Shown here in pieces: positions 42,090 to 49,984 of a DNA stretch of 52,314 nt (positions are counted from its first letter, which is position 1; each line of letters begins with the position of its first letter). The position numbers and the translations under genes are program-made. Under the pieces are notes generated by a model, which saw nothing but the letters and a program-made list of their open reading frames with translations, did no database searches and was not told where the DNA came from. Source of the DNA: NORP309 sp964564165 (GTDB lineage Bacteria > Pseudomonadota > Gammaproteobacteria > Xanthomonadales > Marinicellaceae); NCBI GenBank assembly GCA_964564165.1, contig CAZLZZ010000002.1:1-52314 (forward strand). Reading direction: 5' to 3'.

Positions 42090-42797
42090 ATGGTGAAGAC
42101 TTTAATATTTATAGGTGTAATTTTATCTTCTTCGGCAGTTGCTGTTGAAAGTATTTGCTATGGCACTACATCAAATGGAAGGTTGGAAAACGGTGTAAAG
42201 CTCCCGAGTGAAGGGAATAATTTTGTGAGCTACAGTGCTTCTGCTGAAATTCTCGGTAGAACTTATGTTCATTCAAAAGCTAAAGAAATCATACTTGCCG
42301 CATACAAATGGCTTGAATCAGACGCGCCAGGTAAAATATTTAAATACGCTGAAACAGGGTTCAAGGACGGTGGGCAATTCAAGCCCCATAAAACTCATCG
42401 CAATGGATTGTCTGTCGATTTCATGGTCCCGGTAACAGACAAGAAAAGGACAGACAAGAAAAGGAAATCAGTTCATCTCCCTACCCATTTTTTCAATAAA
42501 TTTGGTTACTCAATTGAATTTGACAGCACGGGAAATTACAAAGAATATAAAATCGATTATGAAGCACTAGCGGCCCATATCGTGGCTTTGCATAAAGCGG
42601 CCATAGAAAGGGATTCAGAACTATGGAGGGTAATATTTGATCCGATTTTACAGCCGTATTTAATGAAAACTAAATACGGGGAATATCTTAAATTGAATAT
42701 TCAATTCTCAACGAAACGGTCATGGGTAAGGCATGATGAACATTATCATGTCGATTTCAAAATTCCGTGCCAGCCCAAGGAAGCTGTCCGAGAATAA
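42090..42797 (+). CDS. Exported MepA-like murein endopeptidase
   Basis: A protein of 235 residues from ATG 42090 (a GTG lies one codon before). Signal peptide about 1-18. It resembles penicillin-insensitive murein endopeptidase (MepA, M74): GTTSNGRLENGVKLP near the N-terminus, HKTHRNGLSVDF (His and Asp metal ligands) and WVRHDEHYHVDF (C-terminal His ligands). It would cut peptidoglycan cross-links. A 15-base tandem repeat (42435-42464) doubles TDKKR in a loop. Flanked on both sides by repeats and unlike its neighbours in setting. Confidence 0.78.
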   Translation: MVKTLIFIGVILSSSAVAVESICYGTTSNGRLENGVKLPSEGNNFVSYSASAEILGRTYVHSKAKEIILAAYKWLESDAPGKIFKYAETGFKDGGQFKPHKTHRNGLSVDFMVPVTDKKRTDKKRKSVHLPTHFFNKFGYSIEFDSTGNYKEYKIDYEALAAHIVALHKAAIERDSELWRVIFDPILQPYLMKTKYGEYLKLNIQFSTKRSWVRHDEHYHVDFKIPCQPKEAVRE

Positions 42798-42836
42798 AAA
42801 GCCTACTGCAAAAAACTTGAAATTGGTGAGGATTCA

Positions 42837-42950
42837 ATGTCCACAATAATGGGAGTATTAACGTCGTTTATGTTTAGTATGTGGGTAGTTCTCGAATTTT
42901 GTATCAATTGGCGTTTTAATTTTATCAGGAAATCTCAGTTGTTTTATTGA
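42837..42950 (+). CDS. Possible small membrane protein, 37 residues
   Basis: An ORF opening MSTIMGVLTSFMFSMWVVLE with one hydrophobic helix (about residues 4-24), then NWRFNFIRKSQ, a basic end fitting the positive-inside rule. A good ribosome site (GGTGAGG) stands five bases before the ATG. It lies 39 bases after the MepA-like gene on the same strand. Short ORFs arise by chance in such sequence, so this needs translation evidence. Confidence 0.4.
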   Translation: MSTIMGVLTSFMFSMWVVLEFCINWRFNFIRKSQLFY

Positions 42951-43036
42951 GATTGCAATGTACTTTTGTTATATATAATTGGAATAGAAGTTACACTAAA
43001 TTTATGACAAAGTCGCAAAATAACCCACCTTACAAC

Positions 43037-43055
43037 TTTAACGGGACAGTAGTGA
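43037..43055 (+). repeat. Dispersed 19-bp repeat, second copy
   Basis: TTTAACGGGACAGTAGTGA differs in one base from 41950-41968. It stands 8 bases before the ATG of the DUF1801 gene, preceded by ACCCACCTTAC (43023-43033), half of the AAGGTGGGT palindrome family. It probably forms that gene's leader. Confidence 0.7.
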
Positions 43056-43063
43056 AAACAAAT

Positions 43064-43483
43064 ATGAAAATCATTGAATCAAAAGAAGCTGTATTTATTA
43101 TAAATTCATACCCGAATAATGCTAAAGAAAAACTGTTGTTTCTGCGCAGTTTAATTATAGAAACTGCAACGAAGTTGAAAGCCATAGAAAAAATAGAAGA
43201 AACGATAAAATGGGGCGAACCAAGCTATATAACTAAAAATGGCAGTACCATAAGAATTGACTGGAAAGAAAAAACCCCAAATCAATACTTTATGTTCTTT
43301 AATTGCAAAACAAAATTAGTAGACACATTCAAAGAACTGTACAATGATAAATTTACATTCAAAGGAAATAGAGAAATAACATTTGAAATGGAAGAAAATA
43401 TAGCCGTTGAAGAATTGAAACATTGTGTTGAAATAGCCCTTACCTATAAGGGCCGAAAAAACCTGTCTTTATTAGGTGTGTAA
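43064..43483 (+). CDS. DUF1801 family protein
   Basis: A protein of 139 residues from ATG 43064. An ORF start at 42947 would read through the dispersed repeat and is rejected. It matches DUF1801 (YdhG-like): AKEKLLFLRSLIIETA, IEETIKWGEPSYI, NQYFMFFNCKTKLVDTFKELY and the end ELKHCVEIALTYKGRKN. The family has unknown function. It lies in a gene-poor, repeat-rich segment and could be a late arrival. Confidence 0.8.
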   Translation: MKIIESKEAVFIINSYPNNAKEKLLFLRSLIIETATKLKAIEKIEETIKWGEPSYITKNGSTIRIDWKEKTPNQYFMFFNCKTKLVDTFKELYNDKFTFKGNREITFEMEENIAVEELKHCVEIALTYKGRKNLSLLGV

Positions 43484-43901
43484 TATGTGTTCTTTAATAT
43501 TTAAACATGAAATAGAAGGAATGTAAGGTGGGTTTTACCCGAATGGCACTTACTTAAGAGGATTTAAAAACTTAAGACATTGAAATATAACGTAAATTCT
43601 TAAGGAAGCCAAAGATCCTTCGGGTAGTTGGCTTTTATTCGTATCATCCTTGATACTCACCTTCATCCATGAAGGTTTGCATTAAAATTCTTTCCAGAAG
43701 AATTTTTGCCAACACGTTTTAAAACCTGCGGTTTTATTGTTGACTAAAGCCAACTACCCGATATAAGTTCTTTTATTTATAAAATCTGTTTTAAAGCTGG
43801 TTAAATATTTTCATGCTTTTCAATAAATTACTTCTTAAGAAAGTACCAATGGGGTAAGTAGTGTATAGGAGTGGCAAGAGCAAAGAACGTCTTTTATCTT
43901 G
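43484..43901. repeat. REP/BIME-like cluster 3 with a 140-bp branched structure
   Basis: No gene. A perfect 15-bp inverted repeat, CGGGTAGTTGGCTTT (43621-43635) and AAAGCCAACTACCCG (43746-43760), encloses four hairpins: 43641-43656 (GTATCA stem), 43659-43676 (ACCTTCAT stem), 43685-43705 (AAATTCTT stem) and 43721-43735 (AAAACC stem). Before it, at 43523-43540, is GTAAGGTGGGTTTTACCC. It lies between the DUF1801 gene and the 3' end of the convergent hydrolase gene. Confidence 0.85.
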
Positions 43902-44786
43902 CTATGAATTATTAATATTGATATCGTTGGAAGTCATTGTATTTTCATTTAGCCATATAAGTGCGAACTTCCATAATTCCTTTTTCTTAGAGCTAAAAAA
44001 CTTCATATGGCCTATTTCTTTGTACCCTAATTTTTTTGGATTTAAGGTGGTAATCTTGGGTTTTAATTGAGAATATACTCTCACCATATCTCTGACATTT
44101 GCGATGTTGGCAATGTCATCATCATTGGCATGAACCCACAGGGATGGCAGGGTTAGTTTGTTGTAGTAATGGTTTAGGATTGATTTTCCAAAATCAGTTT
44201 CTACATATCCTTTGCCGTTACACCATTTGCGCCATTGCGATGCCACTAGTTTAGGCAATGGTTCGCCCATTTTTAACCAATGGGAATTTGTTTGTCCAAA
44301 AAGAAAATTACTTGCAGGAATAAAAAAGTTGATGAAAACCTGAGATGTAAGCTTGAAAGGATATTTTATATTCCTTAAACTTCCTGAGGAGCATGCATAA
44401 TTGAACATTGATTGTAACTCGCTTGAGTTCTTCATCAATCCAACTAGTTGGCCTCCTACACTGTGCCCGATTAAGTGATATGAGGTGTTTGGGAACTGCT
44501 GCTTCAGGGTTTCCAAAACGGCGGTCATGTCCAGAGCACCCCAGTTAACTAGGGACGCGTTAATTCCATTAATAGAATCATTTTTTGAATCACCAATCCC
44601 TCTATTATCAAAGGTAATAACTGCAAATCCATTTTGAGCCAAAAAACCAGCAAAAGAATGATAAAACTGCCTTTTTATTCCAGTAGCAGGAGCAATCATA
44701 ACAGCCCCCTTTAGCTTCTTTGATCTGTACAACGTGCCTGCTATACTAATGCCATCTTCGCCCGTTATTTTTATTTCTTCTTTCAT
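43902..44786 (-). CDS. Alpha/beta hydrolase
   Basis: A protein of 294 residues without a signal. Alpha/beta hydrolase fold with the nucleophile elbow GHSVGG (about 106-111), ITFDNRGIGDS before it and a C-terminal His in GHMKFF; a likely Asp (ANDDDIAN) completes the triad. It looks like the COG4757-type hydrolases of unknown substrate. It is the last gene of the exporter unit, 23 bases after the permease, so it may act on the exported or imported compound. Confidence 0.85.
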   Translation of the reverse strand: MKEEIKITGEDGISIAGTLYRSKKLKGAVMIAPATGIKRQFYHSFAGFLAQNGFAVITFDNRGIGDSKNDSINGINASLVNWGALDMTAVLETLKQQFPNTSYHLIGHSVGGQLVGLMKNSSELQSMFNYACSSGSLRNIKYPFKLTSQVFINFFIPASNFLFGQTNSHWLKMGEPLPKLVASQWRKWCNGKGYVETDFGKSILNHYYNKLTLPSLWVHANDDDIANIANVRDMVRVYSQLKPKITTLNPKKLGYKEIGHMKFFSSKKKELWKFALIWLNENTMTSNDININNS

Positions 44787-44809
44787 GTGCTGTTCTTTAA
44801 TGGTTTAAA

Positions 44810-46048
44810 TTAATTTTTTTGCAATGCCAAAATCGGATCTAGTTCGGCGGCTTTTTTGGCAGGATAGTAACCAAAACCAACACCAGTGACCAAACATACA
44901 CCAACAGCAAGAATAATTGATGAAAAAGACCACTGTACGGGCCAGTCGGCGAAGGATTGAATCATAAATGACAAAGCCACGCCCATGACAATACCAAGCA
45001 AGGCACCCACTGCTGAAATGGTGGCAGACTCAACCAAGAATTGATTTTTAATGTCGGCTTTTCTGGCTCCAAGTGCGCGCATTAGGCCGATTTCTCTGGT
45101 GCGTTCTAGGATGGTTGCTAACATGATATTCATGATACCAATACCTCCGACCAGTAAAGAAATGCCCGCAATGCTGGACATGACTATGGTGAATATTTTT
45201 TGCGTTTTGTTTTGTTGGTTCAATAAAGATGCTGGTACTATAATTTCAAAATCATCAACATTGCCATGCCTACGTTTGAGCAATCGGTCTATGGCTAATG
45301 CTGCCACTTGTGGTTCGATCGTTTCGTCTATCGTCACTCGAATACTGTCGATTTGGCTTTCCAACTCGGGAATTTTTAAGCGTTTGTGTGCTGTTGATAA
45401 TGGTAAAAAAATACGGTTATGTTCAGCACCTAGTTTTATGCCTTGGATTTCTTTTTTGCTGAGTTTTTGTCGCTTTAATACGCCAATCACCTCAACCCAT
45501 AAATGATTAACTTTGATTAATTTTCCGATAGCCTCTTCAGCATCTTCATCGGGAAATAACGTTGCAGCGGCTTCTGCGCCTATGACGGCTACTTGTCTAC
45601 TGGTCTTGTTATCATTGGCAGTAAATAATTGACCACTTTGAATTTTTAGATTTGACATGTTGAAACAATCAGCAGATATCGCCATTACAGAACTGTCTGC
45701 TGAGGCATTTTTTGAAAACAAGGAATAGGTGTTGATATTTTTTTGCGCACAGTGTTGCGTGACAAAAGGCAAAGAGCCGGAAATAGCCCGCATATCATTT
45801 AAGCTTAATCCAATGGAATTTTTGCGAATTTCTTTGCGGGTTTCTGTATCGTTTTGTTTTTCATTGATGACTAAATTTCTCAAGCCCATAGATTCAATCA
45901 ACCGTGTTGATTCAGCTTTTGCGCCTTCTCCAATACTCAACATGGCAATCACTGCACCGACACCAAAAACCATGCCCAATAGGGTGAGTAAAGTGCGCAG
46001 TTTATGGTGAATCATTTCATTCAAAGCTTGGATAAATAAGATTCGCAT
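44810..46048 (-). CDS. MacB/FtsX-type ABC exporter permease
   Basis: A protein of 412 residues. One N-terminal helix (about 20-40, LLGMVFGVGAVIAMLSIG), a large periplasmic MacB_PCD domain (about 50-270), then three helices with the FtsX block (GIMNIMLATILERTREIGLMRALGARKADI). The ATPase is a separate protein here, whereas MacB itself carries it fused. The stop and start of neighbouring genes overlap by one base with the third adaptor gene upstream. Confidence 0.93.
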   Translation of the reverse strand: MRILFIQALNEMIHHKLRTLLTLLGMVFGVGAVIAMLSIGEGAKAESTRLIESMGLRNLVINEKQNDTETRKEIRKNSIGLSLNDMRAISGSLPFVTQHCAQKNINTYSLFSKNASADSSVMAISADCFNMSNLKIQSGQLFTANDNKTSRQVAVIGAEAAATLFPDEDAEEAIGKLIKVNHLWVEVIGVLKRQKLSKKEIQGIKLGAEHNRIFLPLSTAHKRLKIPELESQIDSIRVTIDETIEPQVAALAIDRLLKRRHGNVDDFEIIVPASLLNQQNKTQKIFTIVMSSIAGISLLVGGIGIMNIMLATILERTREIGLMRALGARKADIKNQFLVESATISAVGALLGIVMGVALSFMIQSFADWPVQWSFSSIILAVGVCLVTGVGFGYYPAKKAAELDPILALQKN

Positions 46049-47271
46049 TAACGGTTCTCCTTGTCTTGAGATGATGGCTTATTCGGTTCGGTTAAAGCAA
46101 TGATATCATTCTCTGACAATCCCGATTTTACGATACATTGGCTGGTTGAACAAATGCCTGTCATCACGTCCTTTTTGCGGTATTCTCCATTTGCACCTTT
46201 ATGATACACCCAACTCCTGCCATTTTTTCGGAAAATAGTTTGTATAGGCACAACAATGGCTTGAGATTTTTCTGATGTGAATATAGTGGCATCTAGTCGC
46301 TGACCGGGCAGCAGCTTTTTTTCATCTTTTTCATGGATAAGCACAGTGATGGTGAAATACTTAACTGGGTTATTGCGTTTTTTGGGCTGTGCAGACTTAC
46401 TGATCATGCTGATGATTCCAGTAAATTTATGGTTAGGGAAAGCATGTAACATAATGTCCACTTTTTGGTCTTTTTTTAATCCAACTGCTTCTATTTCAGG
46501 AACAAATATTTTGGCTTTCATTGCTGATAAATCAGGGATTGATGCTATGCCCATACCAGGAAATATAGATTTTCCTGCCTGTGGCAAGGAGCCGTCCCAG
46601 CCTTTCTTTAATACAACAATGCCATCATGAGGTGCCCGTATTTCTAGTTCTTTTAAGCTTGATTGGTTCATGTCTACTTTGGCTTGTTGCAGTTGGCTCT
46701 TAGAATTGATTAAACCCACTTCCGAATCGGACTTGCCTTTAAAATGAGTGGCCATATTATCTATGTAGAGAGATTTAGCTTCTAAAAATTCTTCATTATC
46801 AGATGCGTCAATCATCTCAATTTTTGTATAGAGTAATGGGTTGTCAATGTTAAATTTTTGGGCCATTAAATACTCAAAATCAACCACTTGGCTTTCGTTG
46901 TTAAAATCAGCAAGAGAATTATCCAGTTCACGATTTTTTTGTGCCCGAGTGTAGTTGAGTTTGACGAGTTCAAATTCTGCAACATCCATTTCATTCTGAA
47001 AAGATATGCCATCAAATTTTACAATAACATCGCCTTTTTTTACCCGCGTATATTGATCGGCTATCCAAGCAATGGTTTGGGGTCTTCTCGATGCTGTTGT
47101 CGCTGTTATCGGAGTCGATTTCACTGCTTCGAGTTCACCATGCGCAACAAGACTAAAAACCGTTTCAGATTTTTTAACCACCAATTCAGGCGTTTTACTT
47201 TCTTCTTGTTTACAAGCCGATAACACTAATATGAATAGCAATCCGAATAGTAATCCTATCAGGTTTTTCAT
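46048..47271 (-). CDS. Periplasmic adaptor lipoprotein (MacA/HlyD-like), third of three
   Basis: A protein of 407 residues with a lipoprotein signal (LLFILVLSAC, Cys about residue 20). Lipoyl-like half-motifs flank a helical hairpin; the second reads LKELEIRAPHDGIVVLKKGW and the barrel part KVDIMLHAFPNHKFTGIISMIS. The C-terminal domain (about 310-390, VVPIQTIFRKNGRSWVYH) is the membrane-proximal type. Adaptors bridge an inner-membrane exporter to an outer channel. It overlaps the gene before by 4 bases. Confidence 0.9.
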   Translation of the reverse strand: MKNLIGLLFGLLFILVLSACKQEESKTPELVVKKSETVFSLVAHGELEAVKSTPITATTASRRPQTIAWIADQYTRVKKGDVIVKFDGISFQNEMDVAEFELVKLNYTRAQKNRELDNSLADFNNESQVVDFEYLMAQKFNIDNPLLYTKIEMIDASDNEEFLEAKSLYIDNMATHFKGKSDSEVGLINSKSQLQQAKVDMNQSSLKELEIRAPHDGIVVLKKGWDGSLPQAGKSIFPGMGIASIPDLSAMKAKIFVPEIEAVGLKKDQKVDIMLHAFPNHKFTGIISMISKSAQPKKRNNPVKYFTITVLIHEKDEKKLLPGQRLDATIFTSEKSQAIVVPIQTIFRKNGRSWVYHKGANGEYRKKDVMTGICSTSQCIVKSGLSENDIIALTEPNKPSSQDKENR

Positions 47272-48269
47272 TTAGAATTACCATCACTGTCCACAGTGTC
47301 CAAGGGCAAAGTAGCACTCAAGCGCATACCCGGCCGCATCAATTCTGTATCTACATTATCAAATTCAACCACTGCTTGTAAAATTTTACTGGGTTGGTTT
47401 TTCGATTTGATTCGCACCACTTTAGAAATTTCTGTAATCATTCCGCTAAATTCTTTGTCCGGTAACGCATCTAATTTAACCTTAACCCTCTGATTAAGTT
47501 CAATGTGTTTAATGTTGTTTTCTGCAATTTCAATACTGGCGATGATCTTCTTCAAATTAGCCACTTCAACCACTCGCCTATTTCCCCATATTGTATCGCC
47601 TATTGCATATTTATCACCTTGCCAATTGGTTTTGTGCATGACGATTCCTTCTGCCTTTGCCATCATATTCATGCTAGAAATTGATGCCTTATATTTTTCA
47701 ATATCTGTTTTTAATTTTTTAATTCCTGATTGTAAAATTTGTTGATCTGTCTGGCTTTTTTGTTTGCTTAATTCATAATCCAGCTTTGATGAAGCGTATT
47801 GTTTTTTTGCCAGCTTTAATCTCAGTTGATTTTCTTGGTAGTCATTTTTTGCCAATACACTTTCTGGCAACTCAGCTTTTCTTTGTGCTTTATCTAACTG
47901 CATCTTTTTCTCTTCAATGGCGATGGCTTTTTTTTCAAAGTTTTCCAACTCATTGGCTTGGTTATTCTTAACCTCACTTTGTTTAATAGCCAGCTGACCT
48001 TTTGATTCTACTAATTTCCTATTGATTTCATCGGTTTTAAACATTAACACAGGCATGCCTGCTTTTATCACCGAACCATCTTCTGCCATAAATGACACCG
48101 TATATTGCCAAATCCCTTCGACTCTAGGTGGGGAAAAGCTATCCGTTTGCTGGGCTTTTAATTCGCCTAATATCTTAATTTCATCGGCTGCATAAAGCCC
48201 TTTTGTTATAAATAAAGTTAGGCACAGTATTAATGTGTTTTTTATTGTGCTTTTCATTGCGATTGTCAT
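47268..48269 (-). CDS. Periplasmic adaptor (HlyD-like), second of three
   Basis: A protein of 333 residues with a signal peptide (about 10-27). Long alpha-helical hairpin (about 85-200) between lipoyl halves (AEDGSVIKAGMPVLMF and MMAKAEGIVMHKTNW), then the beta-barrel part VKVKLDALPDKEFSGMITEIS. It lacks the extra C-terminal domain of the third adaptor. Overlaps its neighbours by 4 bases on both sides. Confidence 0.9.
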   Translation of the reverse strand: MTIAMKSTIKNTLILCLTLFITKGLYAADEIKILGELKAQQTDSFSPPRVEGIWQYTVSFMAEDGSVIKAGMPVLMFKTDEINRKLVESKGQLAIKQSEVKNNQANELENFEKKAIAIEEKKMQLDKAQRKAELPESVLAKNDYQENQLRLKLAKKQYASSKLDYELSKQKSQTDQQILQSGIKKLKTDIEKYKASISSMNMMAKAEGIVMHKTNWQGDKYAIGDTIWGNRRVVEVANLKKIIASIEIAENNIKHIELNQRVKVKLDALPDKEFSGMITEISKVVRIKSKNQPSKILQAVVEFDNVDTELMRPGMRLSATLPLDTVDSDGNSK

Positions 48270-49213
48270 TGTGAGTTTTCTGCAAGGTTAATTGCCACCT
48301 GCGCGCTCATACCAATCAGCAGGTTATTGGGCACATTTTCTAAAATCTCTATAGTTGCCTGATAATACAGCGCATTTCCCCAAACTTGTTTGTCAGATCC
48401 TCCTGATGAGAGTTTAATTATTCTTCCTAAGTAAGAATTTTTTAAAAAAGCATCAAATTTAATGATTACTTTTTGGTTGACAGATAGCCTGGGAATATCA
48501 ATAGCATTTATACTGGCAACAATTTGCATGTCATTATTTTGTGAAACACTCATTAGCTTGAAGCCTGTTTGAACTTGGTCTCCTTCTTGAATTTTCTCAC
48601 CACTCCAAGGGTGAGCTGCATAGACTATATATCCTTCTTGATTGGCTGTTATATTGAATTTTTTTAAAGTGCTTTGTAAGTAGTCGAGTTTTTTTTGTTT
48701 TTGAATAATGCCTAACACTACTTTCTTTTTACTGTTAGCAATAACAATTTTTTGTTCTTGCAAATCCTTTATTGCTTTTTTATAAGATTTTTCAGAGTTC
48801 TTTAATTGCAATTGATTTTGTTTGTATTTAAGCTCTCCGATAAAGTTAACTGGAGTTTCTGCCTGCATTGTGGCAATTTCGAAATTTATCTTGGTAGTCT
48901 CATAGGCTATTTGTGCTTTGTTTAATTGGATTTTAAATTCTACTGCACTTCTAATTGCTGTGGACTGATAGGATTGCAACTCTTCTTCTTGTGCTGTAAG
49001 CTGACTATCTAATGAAGCACCATCGATTCTTACCAAAAAATCGCCGGTCTTTACAAACGAACCTTCTGCTGCCATTTCACTGATTTTACCATTAAAAGAA
49101 GGAAGCAAAGGCATCAAGATATGTTGAATATTTTTAGATTCTAGTTCGCCGGTAACATAAATAGTTTGGGCATAAGTATTAATGCTAAACAATATAAGTA
49201 ACAACAATCTCAT
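48266..49213 (-). CDS. Periplasmic adaptor (HlyD-like), first of three
   Basis: A protein of 315 residues with a short signal peptide (MRLLLLILFSINTYAQ). Lipoyl halves (AAEGSFVKTGDFLVRIDG and NITANQEGYIVYAAHPW) around a long coiled coil (about 75-190), then NQKVIIKFDAFLKNSYLGRII. Similar in design to the second adaptor, so the two may come from a duplication. Overlaps the ATPase gene before it by 4 bases. Confidence 0.9.
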   Translation of the reverse strand: MRLLLLILFSINTYAQTIYVTGELESKNIQHILMPLLPSFNGKISEMAAEGSFVKTGDFLVRIDGASLDSQLTAQEEELQSYQSTAIRSAVEFKIQLNKAQIAYETTKINFEIATMQAETPVNFIGELKYKQNQLQLKNSEKSYKKAIKDLQEQKIVIANSKKKVVLGIIQKQKKLDYLQSTLKKFNITANQEGYIVYAAHPWSGEKIQEGDQVQTGFKLMSVSQNNDMQIVASINAIDIPRLSVNQKVIIKFDAFLKNSYLGRIIKLSSGGSDKQVWGNALYYQATIEILENVPNNLLIGMSAQVAINLAENSQ

Positions 49214-49875
49214 TGAACTATCTCCCCATCTAAAAAATGAATGGTGCGGTTGGCATTTTTTGCAATATCATCCTCATGTGTCACCATCACAATGGTTTGT
49301 CCTGCCTGGTTAAGTTCAATAAGTAATTCCATGATTTGTTTAGAAATAGTGCTATCCAAGTTACCTGTTGGCTCATCAGCCAACAATATATCGGGGTTGT
49401 TTATTAAAGAACGGGCTATCGCCACGCGTTGAATTTGCCCACCAGACATTTGATTGGGCATGTGGTTGATGCGGTCTTCTAGGCCTACTTTTACCAGTAA
49501 TTTTCGTGCCCGAATGCGGCCAGCTTCTGTGACTTTAGCATCGGTATAACGCAGTGGCAATATCACGTTTTCTAGAGCACTTAATCGAGGAAGAAGATGG
49601 AACCCCTGAAAAATAAACCCTATGCGTTGATTGCGTATTTTTGACAACTCCTCGTCATTTAATCGACTAACATCAAGACCTGCTAACAAATATTCTCCAG
49701 ATGTGAGTTTATCCAGACAACCCAAAATATTTAATAAGGTTGATTTTCCAGAACCAGAACGGCCCATAATGGCCACAAATTCCGCTTTCTTTATATGCAA
49801 GTCTACGGCATTTAATGCGGTTATTGTTTCCCCTTGGGTTTTGAAAATTTTGGACAGGTTTTTTATTGTTATCAT
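49210..49875 (-). CDS. MacB/LolD-type ABC exporter ATPase
   Basis: A protein of 221 residues with Walker A GRSGSGKST (about 38-46), the family block IGFIFQGFHLLPRLSALENV, signature MSGGQIQRVAIARSL, Walker B ILLADEPTGNLD and switch His in VTHEDD. This is the small ATPase of MacB/LolD-type machines that move substrate from the inner membrane or periplasm. First gene of the operon ATPase, three adaptors, permease, hydrolase. Confidence 0.93.
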   Translation of the reverse strand: MITIKNLSKIFKTQGETITALNAVDLHIKKAEFVAIMGRSGSGKSTLLNILGCLDKLTSGEYLLAGLDVSRLNDEELSKIRNQRIGFIFQGFHLLPRLSALENVILPLRYTDAKVTEAGRIRARKLLVKVGLEDRINHMPNQMSGGQIQRVAIARSLINNPDILLADEPTGNLDSTISKQIMELLIELNQAGQTIVMVTHEDDIAKNANRTIHFLDGEIVQ

Positions 49876-49885
49876 TCGGCTTTTA

Positions 49886-49913
49886 GTTTAGCATTAGTTT
49901 AGCATTGGTTTTA
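49886..49913. promoter_or_regulatory. 11-bp direct repeats before the exporter operon
   Basis: GTTTA occurs at 49886 and 49897 and GTTTTA at 49908, a strict 11-base period on the + strand, with GCATT in the spacers. The form GTTTA-N6-GTTTA resembles the PhoP-type operator, here reading away from the operon. It stands only 10 bases before the ATG at 49875. It may be an operator or just a short tandem duplication. Confidence 0.4.
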
Positions 49914-49984
49914 AGGTGTTTTTACATTATCTTAACATTAGGATAGTTCAAATATTAATTAGTTCAATTTATTATAAATAATGA

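Noticed and set aside
42947..43063. DUF1801 protein starting at 42947
   Set aside because: The extra 39 residues run through the dispersed repeat and have no family match; ATG 43064 opens the domain.
43621..43760. The outer inverted repeat as an integron attC site
   Set aside because: The ends do not fit RYYYAAC/GTTRRRY, the inside holds several separate hairpins, and there is no integrase or cassette array.
43861..44070. Rightward ORF of 69 residues
   Set aside because: It mostly runs antisense through the 3' end of the alpha/beta hydrolase gene and has no family resemblance.
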